In this document: positions 51,461-59,243 of the stretch, piece by piece | Position numbering within the stretch: the stretch's first letter is position 1 | Layout: every line of letters begins with the position of its first letter | DNA from: Actinoallomurus purpureus | GTDB lineage: Bacteria; Actinomycetota; Actinomycetes; Streptosporangiales; Streptosporangiaceae | Assembly (NCBI RefSeq): GCF_024055795.1 | Contig: NZ_JAMXMY010000004.1 | Coordinates: 248,001 to 312,000, forward strand | Length of the DNA: 64,000 nt | Direction of reading: 5' to 3' | Notes under the pieces: model-generated | What the model was told of the DNA's origin: nothing | Seen by the model: the letters and a program-made list of their open reading frames with translations, nothing else | Database searches by the model: none | Translations under genes and position numbers: made by a program

Positions 51461-52546
51461 ATGACCCGCACCCTGTCGATCTCCCTCGTCACTCTGGGCG
51501 ATCCGCTGACGATGACGGGCGGTTACCTCTACCACCGGCGGATGGCCGAACTGGCGCCGGCGTACGACGCCCGGCTCACGTTCGCCTCCTTCCCGTCCCT
51601 GGCGTTCCCGCTCCCCGCGCTGTACGCGCGCCGGGTTCTGCGGACGGTGCGGGCGGCCCGCCCGGACGTGGTGCTGGTCGACAGCATCGCGGCGGCGTTC
51701 CTCGCACCGGCCCGCATGCCACCGGACGTGCCCGTCGCCGGGATCCTGCACCAGCCTCCGGGCGGCATCGACCACGGCCGCGCGCGGGCGCTCGCGCAGG
51801 CCCCTCTGGACCGGTGGACGTACCGCCGCGCCGCCCGGCTGCTCGTCGCCAGCGAACCCCTCGGCGCGGAGCTCGCCCGGCAGGGGTTCGGCGACCGGAT
51901 CGTGGTCGTCCCGCCGGGCCGCGACGTGCCGGAGCCGTCTCCGGGCCCGGCGGCGGACCTGCGCGCCGGGGCCGGCGCGGCGCTGCTGTGCGTCGCGAAC
52001 TGGCTCCCCCGCAAGGGCGTCCTTGACCTGCTCGACGCGGTCGCGGCCCTCCCGGACGGCGCCGCCCGCCTGCACCTGGCCGGGGACGAGGACGCCGACC
52101 CGGCGTACGCCGCGCGGATCCGGCGGCGGCTCGACCAGCCGGACCTGGCCGGGCGGGTCGTCCGCCACGGACGCCTGCCGAAGGAGGAGGTCGCCCGTCT
52201 CTACCGGGACGCCGACGTCTTCGTCCTGCCGAGCCTGCGCGAGCCGTACGGCACGGTGTACGGGGAGGCAATGGCTGTCGGGCTGCCCGTCGTCGGATGG
52301 CGTGCGGGCAACCTCCCGCACCTGGCGCGGGACGGCCGGGAAGGCCTCGTCGTCGAACCAGGCGACGTGCCCGCACTGACCGCCGCCCTCGGCAGGCTCT
52401 GCGCCGACCCCGCGCTGCGCGCCCGCCTCGGCGCGGCGGCCCGGCGGCGGGCCGAGGAGTTCCCCACCTGGGAGGACAGCGCCGCCCTCTTCTTCGGCAC
52501 ACTCCGCGAGCTCACCCCGGGGAGTCCAGCAGGCGTGGAGCCGTAA
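51461..52546 (+). CDS. GT4-family glycosyltransferase
   Basis: A 361-residue GT-B glycosyltransferase: N-terminal SLVTLGDPLTMTGGYLYHRRM binding fold, C-terminal CVANWLPRKGVLDLL and the nucleotide-sugar motif SLREPYGTVYGEAMAVGLPVV (E-x7-E type, family GT4). It follows the pterin-synthase-like gene by 27 bp, suggesting that the cluster product is glycosylated. Confidence 0.9.
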   Translation: MTRTLSISLVTLGDPLTMTGGYLYHRRMAELAPAYDARLTFASFPSLAFPLPALYARRVLRTVRAARPDVVLVDSIAAAFLAPARMPPDVPVAGILHQPPGGIDHGRARALAQAPLDRWTYRRAARLLVASEPLGAELARQGFGDRIVVVPPGRDVPEPSPGPAADLRAGAGAALLCVANWLPRKGVLDLLDAVAALPDGAARLHLAGDEDADPAYAARIRRRLDQPDLAGRVVRHGRLPKEEVARLYRDADVFVLPSLREPYGTVYGEAMAVGLPVVGWRAGNLPHLARDGREGLVVEPGDVPALTAALGRLCADPALRARLGAAARRRAEEFPTWEDSAALFFGTLRELTPGSPAGVEP

Positions 52547-52553
52547 TCGCAGG

Positions 52554-53474
52554 TCAGCCGGGACCGGAGGGCACGCGCGACGCCGAGGCGTGGGCGTGGG
52601 CGTGCACGTCGCCGGCGTCGGGAACGGCGGCGCGCACCGCGCGCTCCACCGCGGCGTTGATCCCGTCGGCGTCCAGGAGGCTGATGCCCTCGCCGAGGCG
52701 GGTCTCCACCTCGACGGCGAGGGTCCGGCCCATCCAGCGCGCCCGGACCTCGGCCGCGCCGACGCCCGGCACGCCCGCGGCGGCCGTCCGTGCGGCCTCC
52801 AGGTGATCGGGGTCGACGCCGTCCATCAGGCGGTGCAGCAGGTCGCGGGTGACCTCCACGCCGACGTGACAGATGAACAGCGTCACGGCCAGCCCGGCGA
52901 CGGGGTCGCCCCAGCGGTACCCGGCCGCCACGAGGGCGAGGCCGACCAGCGCGCCGAGCGAGGAGATCGCGTCGAGCCAGGAGTGCTTCGCGTCGGCGAT
53001 CATCGTCGCCGATCGGATCCGGCGGCCCACCCGCAGTTTGTAGCGGGCGACGATCTGGTTGCCGACGATGCCGAGCGCCGCACCCGCCATGCCCAGCGCG
53101 GCGTCCGTCGTGGGCGCGCCGCCCACGAGCTTCTGGTAACTCTCGTACCCGGCGAACAGCGCGCTGGCCCAGATCACCAGCGCCACGCCGAGCCCGGCGA
53201 GGTCCTCCGCCCGCTCGTAGCCGTACGGGTACCGGGCCGTCGCGGGCCGCCGTGAGATCCAGAAGCCGAGGAAGACCACCGCCGACGTCGACACGTCGGA
53301 CAGGTTGTGCAGGCCGTCGCCGAGCAGCGCGACCGAGCCGGTGACCAGGGCCAGGGCGATCTCGACGAGGGCGGTCACCGACAGGCCCGCCGCCGACACC
53401 GCCATCGCGCGGTTCGCCGCCCTCCGGTCGGCGGTCTCGTCACGCCCGGCGGGCGCGGGAACGGCGGACGTCAC
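52554..53474 (-). CDS. Cation diffusion facilitator transporter
   Basis: A 306-residue CDF exporter with six membrane segments. Metal sites are visible: GDGLHNLSD in segment 2 and DAKHSWLDA in segment 5, the H-D/H-D pattern of Zn2+/Fe2+ transporters. A cytoplasmic C-terminal domain (about 205-295) ends in the His-rich DVHAHAHAS. The GTG start is supported by GAGGAG upstream. It is divergent from an ArsR-family sensor, its likely repressor. Confidence 0.9.
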   Translation of the reverse strand: MTSAVPAPAGRDETADRRAANRAMAVSAAGLSVTALVEIALALVTGSVALLGDGLHNLSDVSTSAVVFLGFWISRRPATARYPYGYERAEDLAGLGVALVIWASALFAGYESYQKLVGGAPTTDAALGMAGAALGIVGNQIVARYKLRVGRRIRSATMIADAKHSWLDAISSLGALVGLALVAAGYRWGDPVAGLAVTLFICHVGVEVTRDLLHRLMDGVDPDHLEAARTAAAGVPGVGAAEVRARWMGRTLAVEVETRLGEGISLLDADGINAAVERAVRAAVPDAGDVHAHAHASASRVPSGPG

Positions 53475-53529
53475 AGCGGCGCACTCCTCGGCTCGTACGG
53501 CAGGTCACCCCCCATCATAGGTGATCAAA

Positions 53530-53564
53530 TGAAGAGGTGTTCACATGTTCATCGCGGTTACGAT
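53530..53564. promoter_or_regulatory. ArsR operator and leaderless promoter
   Basis: TGAAGAGGTGTTCA (53530-53543) is a TGAA-N6-TTCA palindrome of the SmtB/ArsR type. TACGAT at 53559-53564 is a -10 box six bases before ATG 53571, which has no Shine-Dalgarno, so the transcript is probably leaderless. The site lies between the sensor and the divergent CDF gene. Confidence 0.6.
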
Positions 53565-53570
53565 GGCCGC

Positions 53571-53942
53571 ATGGGACACGGCGTTGACGGACACACGACC
53601 CCCACGGGGCCCATCGACGCCGACCTGGCCAAGACCGTCGCCGAGACGATGCAGGCGCTCGCCACCCCCAGCCGCCTGCTCATCCTCAGCCGCCTGCGCC
53701 AGGGCCCCTGCTCCGTCGGCGAGCTCGCCGACTCGATCGCCATGGAGCGCTCGGCCGTCTCCCACCAGCTGCGCTACCTGCGCCACCTCGGCCTCGTCAC
53801 CGGTGACCGGCACGGCCGCAGCATCGTCTACCAGCTGTACGACACCCACGTCGCCACCCTGCTGGACGAGGCGGTCAACCACATCGAGCACCGGCGTCTC
53901 GGCGTCACCGACCTCCCCCCGCGCGGCGCCGCCACCGCCTGA
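53571..53942 (+). CDS. ArsR/SmtB-family metal sensor (zinc-type alpha5 site)
   Basis: A 123-residue winged-helix repressor: HTH ELADSIAMERSAVSHQLRYL with wing DRHGRSIVYQL, then the helix HVATLLDEAVNHIEH. The spacing D-x-H-x10-H-x2-H is exactly the alpha5 zinc/cobalt site of CzrA/SmtB/NmtR-like sensors. The single cysteine argues against a CxC site. ATG 53571 was chosen because of the leaderless promoter. It should derepress the divergent CDF exporter when metal is high. Confidence 0.9.
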   Translation: MGHGVDGHTTPTGPIDADLAKTVAETMQALATPSRLLILSRLRQGPCSVGELADSIAMERSAVSHQLRYLRHLGLVTGDRHGRSIVYQLYDTHVATLLDEAVNHIEHRRLGVTDLPPRGAATA

Positions 53943-54037
53943 GCTCCGTCAGGCCGCCGCCGACAGCCGGGCGGCCAGGAGCGCGCGCCCTCCAGCAGCT
54001 CAAGTCCGTCTACCTGGCGCGATAGAGGGGTCACGTC

Positions 54038-55135
54038 ATGTACGCCACCGCGGCCGTCATGCCCGGCAAGGGCTCACTGTTCGAACTGCGCGAGGTCGTC
54101 CTCGACGAACCACGGCCGGATGAGGTCGTCGTCCGGGTCGTCGCCTCCGGGATCTGCCACACCGACCTCATCGTCCGGGACCAGTGGTATCCACCGGAGC
54201 CGCCCGTGGTGCTCGGGCATGAGGGCGCGGGCGTCGTGGAGCGGGTCGGCTCCGACGTCGCCTCGGTACGGCCCGGCGACCGGGTCGCGATGTCCTTCGC
54301 CTTCTGCCGTGGCTGCCGCAACTGCCTGCTGGGGCGGCCCGCCTACTGCACGGACTTCTTCCCCCGGAACTTCGGGGGCCGCCGCGCCGACGGCTCCGCG
54401 ACCGTACGGGCGAGCGACGGCTCCGAGATCAACGCGAACTTCTTCGGCCAGTCGTCGTTCAGCACCTACGTGCTGGCGGCCGAGCACACGGTGGTGCCGC
54501 TGCCCAATGATCTGCCGCTGGAACTGGCCGCCCCGCTCGGCTGCGGCGTCCAGACGGGGGCGGGAGCGGTGCTGAACTCGCTCGCCCCGCCGGCCGGCGG
54601 TTCCATCGTCGTCTTCGGCGTGGGCACGGTCGGGCTGAGCGCGATCATGGCGGCCGACGTCGCGCACTGCGACCCGGTGATCGCGGTGGACCTGGTCCCC
54701 AAGCGGCTGGCGCTCGCCGCCGAACTCGGCGCCACGCACACCTTCAACGGGACGACCGGCGGCCTCGCCGAACGGATCATGGAGATCGCCGGCGGGGGCA
54801 TCGACTTCGCGGTGGAGACCACGGCCAGTCCGGCGGTGCTGCGCACGGCCGTCGACTCCCTGGCCTTCGGCGGCACCTGCGGCGTCATCGGCGCCGCCCC
54901 CATCGGCACCGAGGTGTCCCTGGACATGTCGGCGCTGCTGTTCGATCGTTCGGTGCGGGGCATCGTCGAAGGCGGCAGCGTCCCCCGGCTGTTCATCCCG
55001 CGCCTCATCGACCTGCACCGGCGTGGCCGGTTCCCCTTCGACCGCCTGATCCGCACGTACCCGTTCGAAGAGATCAACCGCGCCGCCGAGGACTCCGAGA
55101 AGGGCGTCACGGTCAAGCCCGTCGTCCTGATGTGA
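54038..55135 (+). CDS. NAD-dependent aryl/benzyl-alcohol dehydrogenase-like protein
   Basis: A 365-residue zinc alcohol dehydrogenase. Catalytic zinc: ASGICHTD and GHEGAGVV. Structural zinc: C-x2-C-x2-C-x7-C in FCRGCRNCLLGRPAYC. Rossmann VVFGVGTVGLSAIMAA. The insert EINANFFGQSSFSTYV is typical of the XylB/benzyl-alcohol and glutathione-independent aromatic aldehyde branch. No linked aromatic catabolism genes are nearby. Confidence 0.9.
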   Translation: MYATAAVMPGKGSLFELREVVLDEPRPDEVVVRVVASGICHTDLIVRDQWYPPEPPVVLGHEGAGVVERVGSDVASVRPGDRVAMSFAFCRGCRNCLLGRPAYCTDFFPRNFGGRRADGSATVRASDGSEINANFFGQSSFSTYVLAAEHTVVPLPNDLPLELAAPLGCGVQTGAGAVLNSLAPPAGGSIVVFGVGTVGLSAIMAADVAHCDPVIAVDLVPKRLALAAELGATHTFNGTTGGLAERIMEIAGGGIDFAVETTASPAVLRTAVDSLAFGGTCGVIGAAPIGTEVSLDMSALLFDRSVRGIVEGGSVPRLFIPRLIDLHRRGRFPFDRLIRTYPFEEINRAAEDSEKGVTVKPVVLM

Positions 55136-55166
55136 CTCACCGTGGCGGGAGGCGTGGATGGTGCGG

Positions 55167-55772
55167 TTACTGTCCTTCTGGCCGTTCGGGGGAGAATGCC
55201 GGAGGCGTCGAGATGGCTCCTGACTGCTGGGGTCGCGCGCCTTCGGCTGTGACGGCGAAGAATCGCAGAGCCAACGCCAGTGCTCCGAACAGACCCGCCC
55301 AGGCATAGGTCCAGACGATGTCTTTGGTGGCGTTTTCTCCTTGGAGTGCCGTGCCGGTGGCCGCCACGCTGGCCAGGACCATGAGACTTAAGCTCAGGTA
55401 GTAGCCCACCCGGAGGATCTTCGCTGTTCGGCGTTCGAATCGCTGGAGCAAGAGCAGTCTGCCGAGCGAGACACCGGGCTCCTCCCTTGCAGTGGTGAGT
55501 TCGGATGCCTCGTTCAGCCACGCCAGTGCACGGGCCGCCGCCTGTTTCAGCTCGTCGGGAGTGGAGTCGATTGCCTGCCTGGCCTTCCACCACTCTGCGG
55601 TGAAGGTGACCCGCTGGGTCGCCTCCTCCAAAAGCAGCTTGCGACGCCCGGCGCCAGACCGGCTCACCCGCCAGTCCTGGAACATGAGCCCGAGCGCGCC
55701 GACCGTAGCGGTGACGATCGGCACCAGCACCGCGGCGGCGATGGACACGACGTCTTGTGCCTGCATCGCCAT
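55167..55772 (-). CDS. Membrane protein of unknown function (201 aa)
   Basis: The family is not recognised. There is an N-terminal membrane segment (VVSIAAAVLVPIVTATVGALG), a long soluble helical region with ATQRVTFTAEWWKARQ and LKQAAARALAWLN, and two C-terminal segments (YYLSLSLMVLASVAATGTAL and TYAWAGLFGALALALRFF). ATG 55772 has GAAGAGG upstream. The topology resembles small sensor-like membrane proteins. Confidence 0.65.
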   Translation of the reverse strand: MAMQAQDVVSIAAAVLVPIVTATVGALGLMFQDWRVSRSGAGRRKLLLEEATQRVTFTAEWWKARQAIDSTPDELKQAAARALAWLNEASELTTAREEPGVSLGRLLLLQRFERRTAKILRVGYYLSLSLMVLASVAATGTALQGENATKDIVWTYAWAGLFGALALALRFFAVTAEGARPQQSGAISTPPAFSPERPEGQ

Positions 55773-56044
55773 CGCCTCTTCCGCACGCCCGGCTGCCGCC
55801 AAGCATCGCATTCTCTTCCCATGAGATCACCCCGTTGACGCAATCGGCCTGGGCGTAAGAAATCGGCAGCGGAGGTCGCAGGGCTCCTCGGCCGCCTCGG
55901 AGCACACAACCCCGGCGGAGAGAGAAGCAGAAACTCAGTGGGAAGACGCGCACGCGGGCGAACCAGGTCCCGGCGGCGCGCAGAAGGCGTGCCGCCTTCG
56001 CGGCGACGGGCGCCTGCCCGGTGGCCGTACGGACGGCACTGTCG

Positions 56045-56050
56045 TACGCT
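56045..56050 (+). promoter_or_regulatory. -10 box for a leaderless MFS transcript
   Basis: TACGCT ends six bases before ATG 56057, the same spacing as the ArsR promoter at 53559. It supports 56057 as the ancestral start. The surrounding 55773-56056 holds no other recognisable gene or element. Confidence 0.5.
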
Positions 56051-56158
56051 GCCGCCATGAGACGACGACATTGATCTTCCCCTGAGTCGAGACTCACGCG
56101 CAGGCTGTACGCCTATGCGTTTCTCGAGGACTTCGTCCTCCTCTATCCCGTCTACGCG

Positions 56159-57217
56159 GTGCTGTTCGCGAAGTCCGGCATGTCCGCCGCCGCGATCTCG
56201 TCGCTCTTCGTCATCTGGTCGGTGACCTCCTTCGCGCTGGAGATCCCCACGGGCGTCTGGGCCGACGTCTTCTCCCGCAGGTCGCTGCTCACGATCGCCC
56301 CGATCCTCACCGGCGCGGGCTTCGCGCTGTGGACCCTCGTCCCCTCGTACCCCGCCTTCGCGCTCGGCTTCGTGCTCTGGGGAGCGGGCGGGGCGCTGCG
56401 CTCGGGAACCCTGCAGGCACTCGTGTACGAGGAGCTCGCCCGGTGCGGCGCGTCCGGCGCCTATCCGCGGGTCATCGGCCGGACGCACGCGATGGGCATG
56501 CTGGCGGTCATGGCCGCGACCGGTCTCGCCGGGCCGGTCCTGGCCGCCGGCGGCTACCGCGTCGTGGGGATCGCGAGCGTCGCCGCCTGCCTGCTGTGCG
56601 CGTCGGCCGCCCGGTCGCTGCCCGACTCCCGTGGCCGCGCCGAGCGGGGCCCGGCGTACCGGAAGGTGTTCCGGGACGGCCTGGCCGAGGTACGCCGCAT
56701 GCCGGCGGTCCGCCGGTCGCTGCTGATCGTCGCGGTCCTGATGGGCACCGCCGGGGCGCTCGACGAATACGTCCCGCTGCTCGCCCGGTCCACCGGCGCC
56801 CGTCCCTCCGCCGTACCGCTGCTGGTCCTGGTGGTGACGGCGGGGATGACCGTCGGCGGCTGGCTCGCCGGGCGGGGCGCGCGGTGGGCGGCTCCCGCGC
56901 TGGCCGTCGCCGCCTGCTGCCTCGCCCTCGGGGCCGGCAGCGGACAGGCGGCGGGACTGGTGCTCGTCGCCCTCGCCTTCGGCGTCCTCGAATGGGCGAT
57001 GAGCGGCGCCGACGCACGGCTGCAGGAACAAATCGATGATGAGTCCCGGGCGACGGTCACCTCGGTCGCCGGCTTCGGCTCGGAGGTCGTCGCGGTGCTG
57101 ACCTATTCCGCGTACGCGCTGGGCTCCACCTGGGCGGGCCCGGGTCCGCTCTTCGCCCTGTCCGCCGTGCCGTTCCTCCTCACGGCGCTCGTGATGGGAC
57201 GGATGCCCGCCGACTGA
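56159..57217 (+). CDS. MFS transporter, 5' end interrupted by a stop codon
   Basis: The 352 residues span most of a 12-segment major facilitator (GVWADVFSRRSLL is the inter-segment 2/3 motif). Coding sequence clearly begins upstream: in the same frame, LTRRLYAYAFLEDFVLLYPVY completes the first segment. The original start is probably ATG 56057, but its sixth codon is TGA (56072-56074); a C at 56072 would restore Arg. GTG 56159 is the first canonical start after the stop and would lose half of segment 1. The product may be inactive, unless an unusual start is used or the base is an error. Substrate unknown. Confidence 0.8.
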   Translation: MLFAKSGMSAAAISSLFVIWSVTSFALEIPTGVWADVFSRRSLLTIAPILTGAGFALWTLVPSYPAFALGFVLWGAGGALRSGTLQALVYEELARCGASGAYPRVIGRTHAMGMLAVMAATGLAGPVLAAGGYRVVGIASVAACLLCASAARSLPDSRGRAERGPAYRKVFRDGLAEVRRMPAVRRSLLIVAVLMGTAGALDEYVPLLARSTGARPSAVPLLVLVVTAGMTVGGWLAGRGARWAAPALAVAACCLALGAGSGQAAGLVLVALAFGVLEWAMSGADARLQEQIDDESRATVTSVAGFGSEVVAVLTYSAYALGSTWAGPGPLFALSAVPFLLTALVMGRMPAD

Positions 57218-57433
57218 GTCGGACCACTCTTCTCCTTTGCCCCCGTTCCGTTCCTGGTGTCGGCGGTATCGTCCACCGGGAACGGCCGGGCCCCGACGAG
57301 GTCGAACCCGACGGACGATGGCGGCCGTCTACTCTTTCCGGGAACGACGGTCTTGCGCGCGGGAAGACGCTGATGCAAGGTCGGTAGCGCACTCCGGCGG
57401 AGCAGAGGCCGAGGCGGCGGAAGGGGAGCGCGG

Positions 57434-58951
57434 GTGAGAGGCGAGTATCGCGCCGGAGATGTGGTCGACGGCCGATTCGTCCTCAAAGAGCAGCTCGGCT
57501 CCGGCGGGATGGGGACGGTCTGGCGCGCCCATCACCGGCATCTGGACATCGACCTCGCGCTGAAGCAGATGATCCTCCCCGCGGACGACACTGCCGGAAT
57601 CCCGGAGGAACTGTCGGCACGCGCCCGCCGGGAGGGGCGGACACTCGCCAGGCTGACACCACATCCCGGCATCGTGGCCGTGCGCGACCTGATCACCGTG
57701 GACGGCCTTCCATGGCTGGTGATGGAGCTCATCGAGGGCCGCTCGCTCAAAGAGATCGTCTGGCAGGACGGCCCGCTCGCCGAGGAACGTGCGGCCGAGC
57801 TCGCCGAACAACTGCTGACGGCCCTTGGGTTCGTGCACGGCCAGGGTGTGCTGCACCGTGATCTCAAGCCGAGCAACATCCTGATCAACGCGGACGGCGA
57901 TGCGACGCTGGTCGACTTCGGCATCGCCGTACACGCGGACGACACGACGCTCACCCAAAGCGGCGCCCTGATCGGAACACCGGGATACATCGATCCGGAA
58001 CGCCTGCGCGGGCAACCGCCGGTCGAGGCGTCGGACCTGTTCTGCCTGGCCGCCACCCTCTACTTCGCCATCAGGCGAAAGGCACCCTTCCACCGCGACA
58101 ATCCGGCGGCGACGGTCCACGCCACGCTGTACGAACGGCCGCTGTTCGCGCCCGGCGACGGGGCGCTGTGCGAACTCATCGAGCATCTGCTGGCGCCGGC
58201 AGTGGCCGACCGCCCCACGACGGAAGAGTCTTTGGACCGGCTGCGCGCGTTGAGAACGCCGACCGTCGCGGTCCATCACGTCGCGGCCGAGTCGGGAGCC
58301 GGAGGGAAACCGGAGGCATCCCAGGACGGCCGACGCGTGGAGGGGCCGGTCGGCGCATCCGCCGCCTCGGCGATGCCCTCCCCCGCCACCCACGGCGAGA
58401 ACGCCGTGGCGACCGACTCACCCCGCCCGCGGCGGTGGTGGCGGCCCGTCGCCCTCTCTGCGCTGGGCGCCCTGGCGTTCCTCCTGCCGCTGACCCTCGG
58501 CCTCGGCATCGCCCACCGTGACGTACACACGTCCTACCTCGTCGGTGCCTTCCTGCTCCCCCTGGGCACTGCGGCCGTCCTGACGATCACCGGGATGGCG
58601 ATCACCCGCAACGGGGGAGCGATCGTGATACCGCTGTTCATGGAGTCGATGGCGCTCGTCCTCGGACTCCCCGTCGGACTGGTCCTTGGAGCCCTCGCCG
58701 GCGACTTCTTCGCGGGGGCGGTGATCGGCTCGGCGGCATTCGGTGCGCTCGGCGTCATCATCGGAGCGCGCGACATCGAGCCGGAGTCCGACGGGTTCTG
58801 GACCGCCAGCGTGATCATCACCTTGCTCGTGGCCGCGGTGTGGATCGGGCTGCTCGAGGTCGTGGGCTACCTCACTCAGCACTGGGCCGTCCACAGTGCC
58901 GTCGGCTTCCTCGACACCTGGGCCGGAGGACTCGTCAACCTCCTCGGTTGA
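57434..58951 (+). CDS. Ser/Thr protein kinase with C-terminal membrane domain
   Basis: A 505-residue kinase. Residues 12-265 form a PknB-type domain: GSGGMGTVW loop, Lys in LALKQM, HRDLKPSN catalytic loop, VDFGIA Mg loop and GTPGYIDPE activation segment. A Pro/Ala-rich linker follows, then about five membrane segments (330-500). The sensor is therefore in the membrane rather than in a PASTA domain. The GTG start has GGAAGGGGAG upstream. Confidence 0.9.
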   Translation: MRGEYRAGDVVDGRFVLKEQLGSGGMGTVWRAHHRHLDIDLALKQMILPADDTAGIPEELSARARREGRTLARLTPHPGIVAVRDLITVDGLPWLVMELIEGRSLKEIVWQDGPLAEERAAELAEQLLTALGFVHGQGVLHRDLKPSNILINADGDATLVDFGIAVHADDTTLTQSGALIGTPGYIDPERLRGQPPVEASDLFCLAATLYFAIRRKAPFHRDNPAATVHATLYERPLFAPGDGALCELIEHLLAPAVADRPTTEESLDRLRALRTPTVAVHHVAAESGAGGKPEASQDGRRVEGPVGASAASAMPSPATHGENAVATDSPRPRRWWRPVALSALGALAFLLPLTLGLGIAHRDVHTSYLVGAFLLPLGTAAVLTITGMAITRNGGAIVIPLFMESMALVLGLPVGLVLGALAGDFFAGAVIGSAAFGALGVIIGARDIEPESDGFWTASVIITLLVAAVWIGLLEVVGYLTQHWAVHSAVGFLDTWAGGLVNLLG

Positions 58952-59047
58952 GATCAGCGCTGACTCGTTGCCGCCTTCCGACGCCTGAATCCGGCGAGCC
59001 GGGCACCCCTCCACATCTTCAGCGGTGACGAACAACTGACGGGCGCG

Positions 59048-59173
59048 TCACGCCTTTCCGGTTCCTCGACACCCAGGACAGGGGCGCGTCTCTTTCTTGC
59101 CGTCGTTACAGATCTCCTGAGTCCCAGATCCTCTGCACATGGAGCAGGGGTTCTCCTTGCGGTGCTTGCCCAT
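59048..59173 (-). CDS. DnaJ-type zinc-finger microprotein (41 aa)
   Basis: A 41-residue protein with CSMCRGSGT and CPGCRGTGKA, two C-x2-C-x-G-x-G repeats that together would form a rubredoxin-like zinc site as in the DnaJ cysteine-rich domain. GAGAGG lies eight bases before ATG 59173. It follows the PCMT-like operon on the same strand but is separated by the 8-bp tandem repeat. It could be a stand-alone redox or zinc-binding helper. Confidence 0.7.
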   Translation of the reverse strand: MGKHRKENPCSMCRGSGTQEICNDGKKETRPCPGCRGTGKA

Positions 59174-59195
59174 GGGAATCGCCTCTCCGGTAGCC

Positions 59196-59243
59196 GATCA
59201 GGTGATCAGGTGATCAGGTGATCAGGTGATCAGGTGATCAGGT
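59196..59243. repeat. Six tandem copies of GATCAGGT
   Basis: Exact 8-bp repeats at 59196-59243 run through the 3' end of the PCMT-like gene and into the gap before the microprotein gene. Because 8 is not a multiple of three, copy-number change would shift the last residues of the methyltransferase-like protein. Confidence 0.9.

Noticed and set aside
57218-57433. Long-loop inverted repeat CCGTTCC/GGAACGG after the MFS gene as a terminator
   Set aside because: The stem is only seven bases with a loop over 30 nt, which is not convincing in DNA of this composition.
58418-59035. Minus-strand frame opposite the first Ser/Thr kinase
   Set aside because: Composition is acidic and low complexity, with no motif; it mirrors the membrane part of the kinase.
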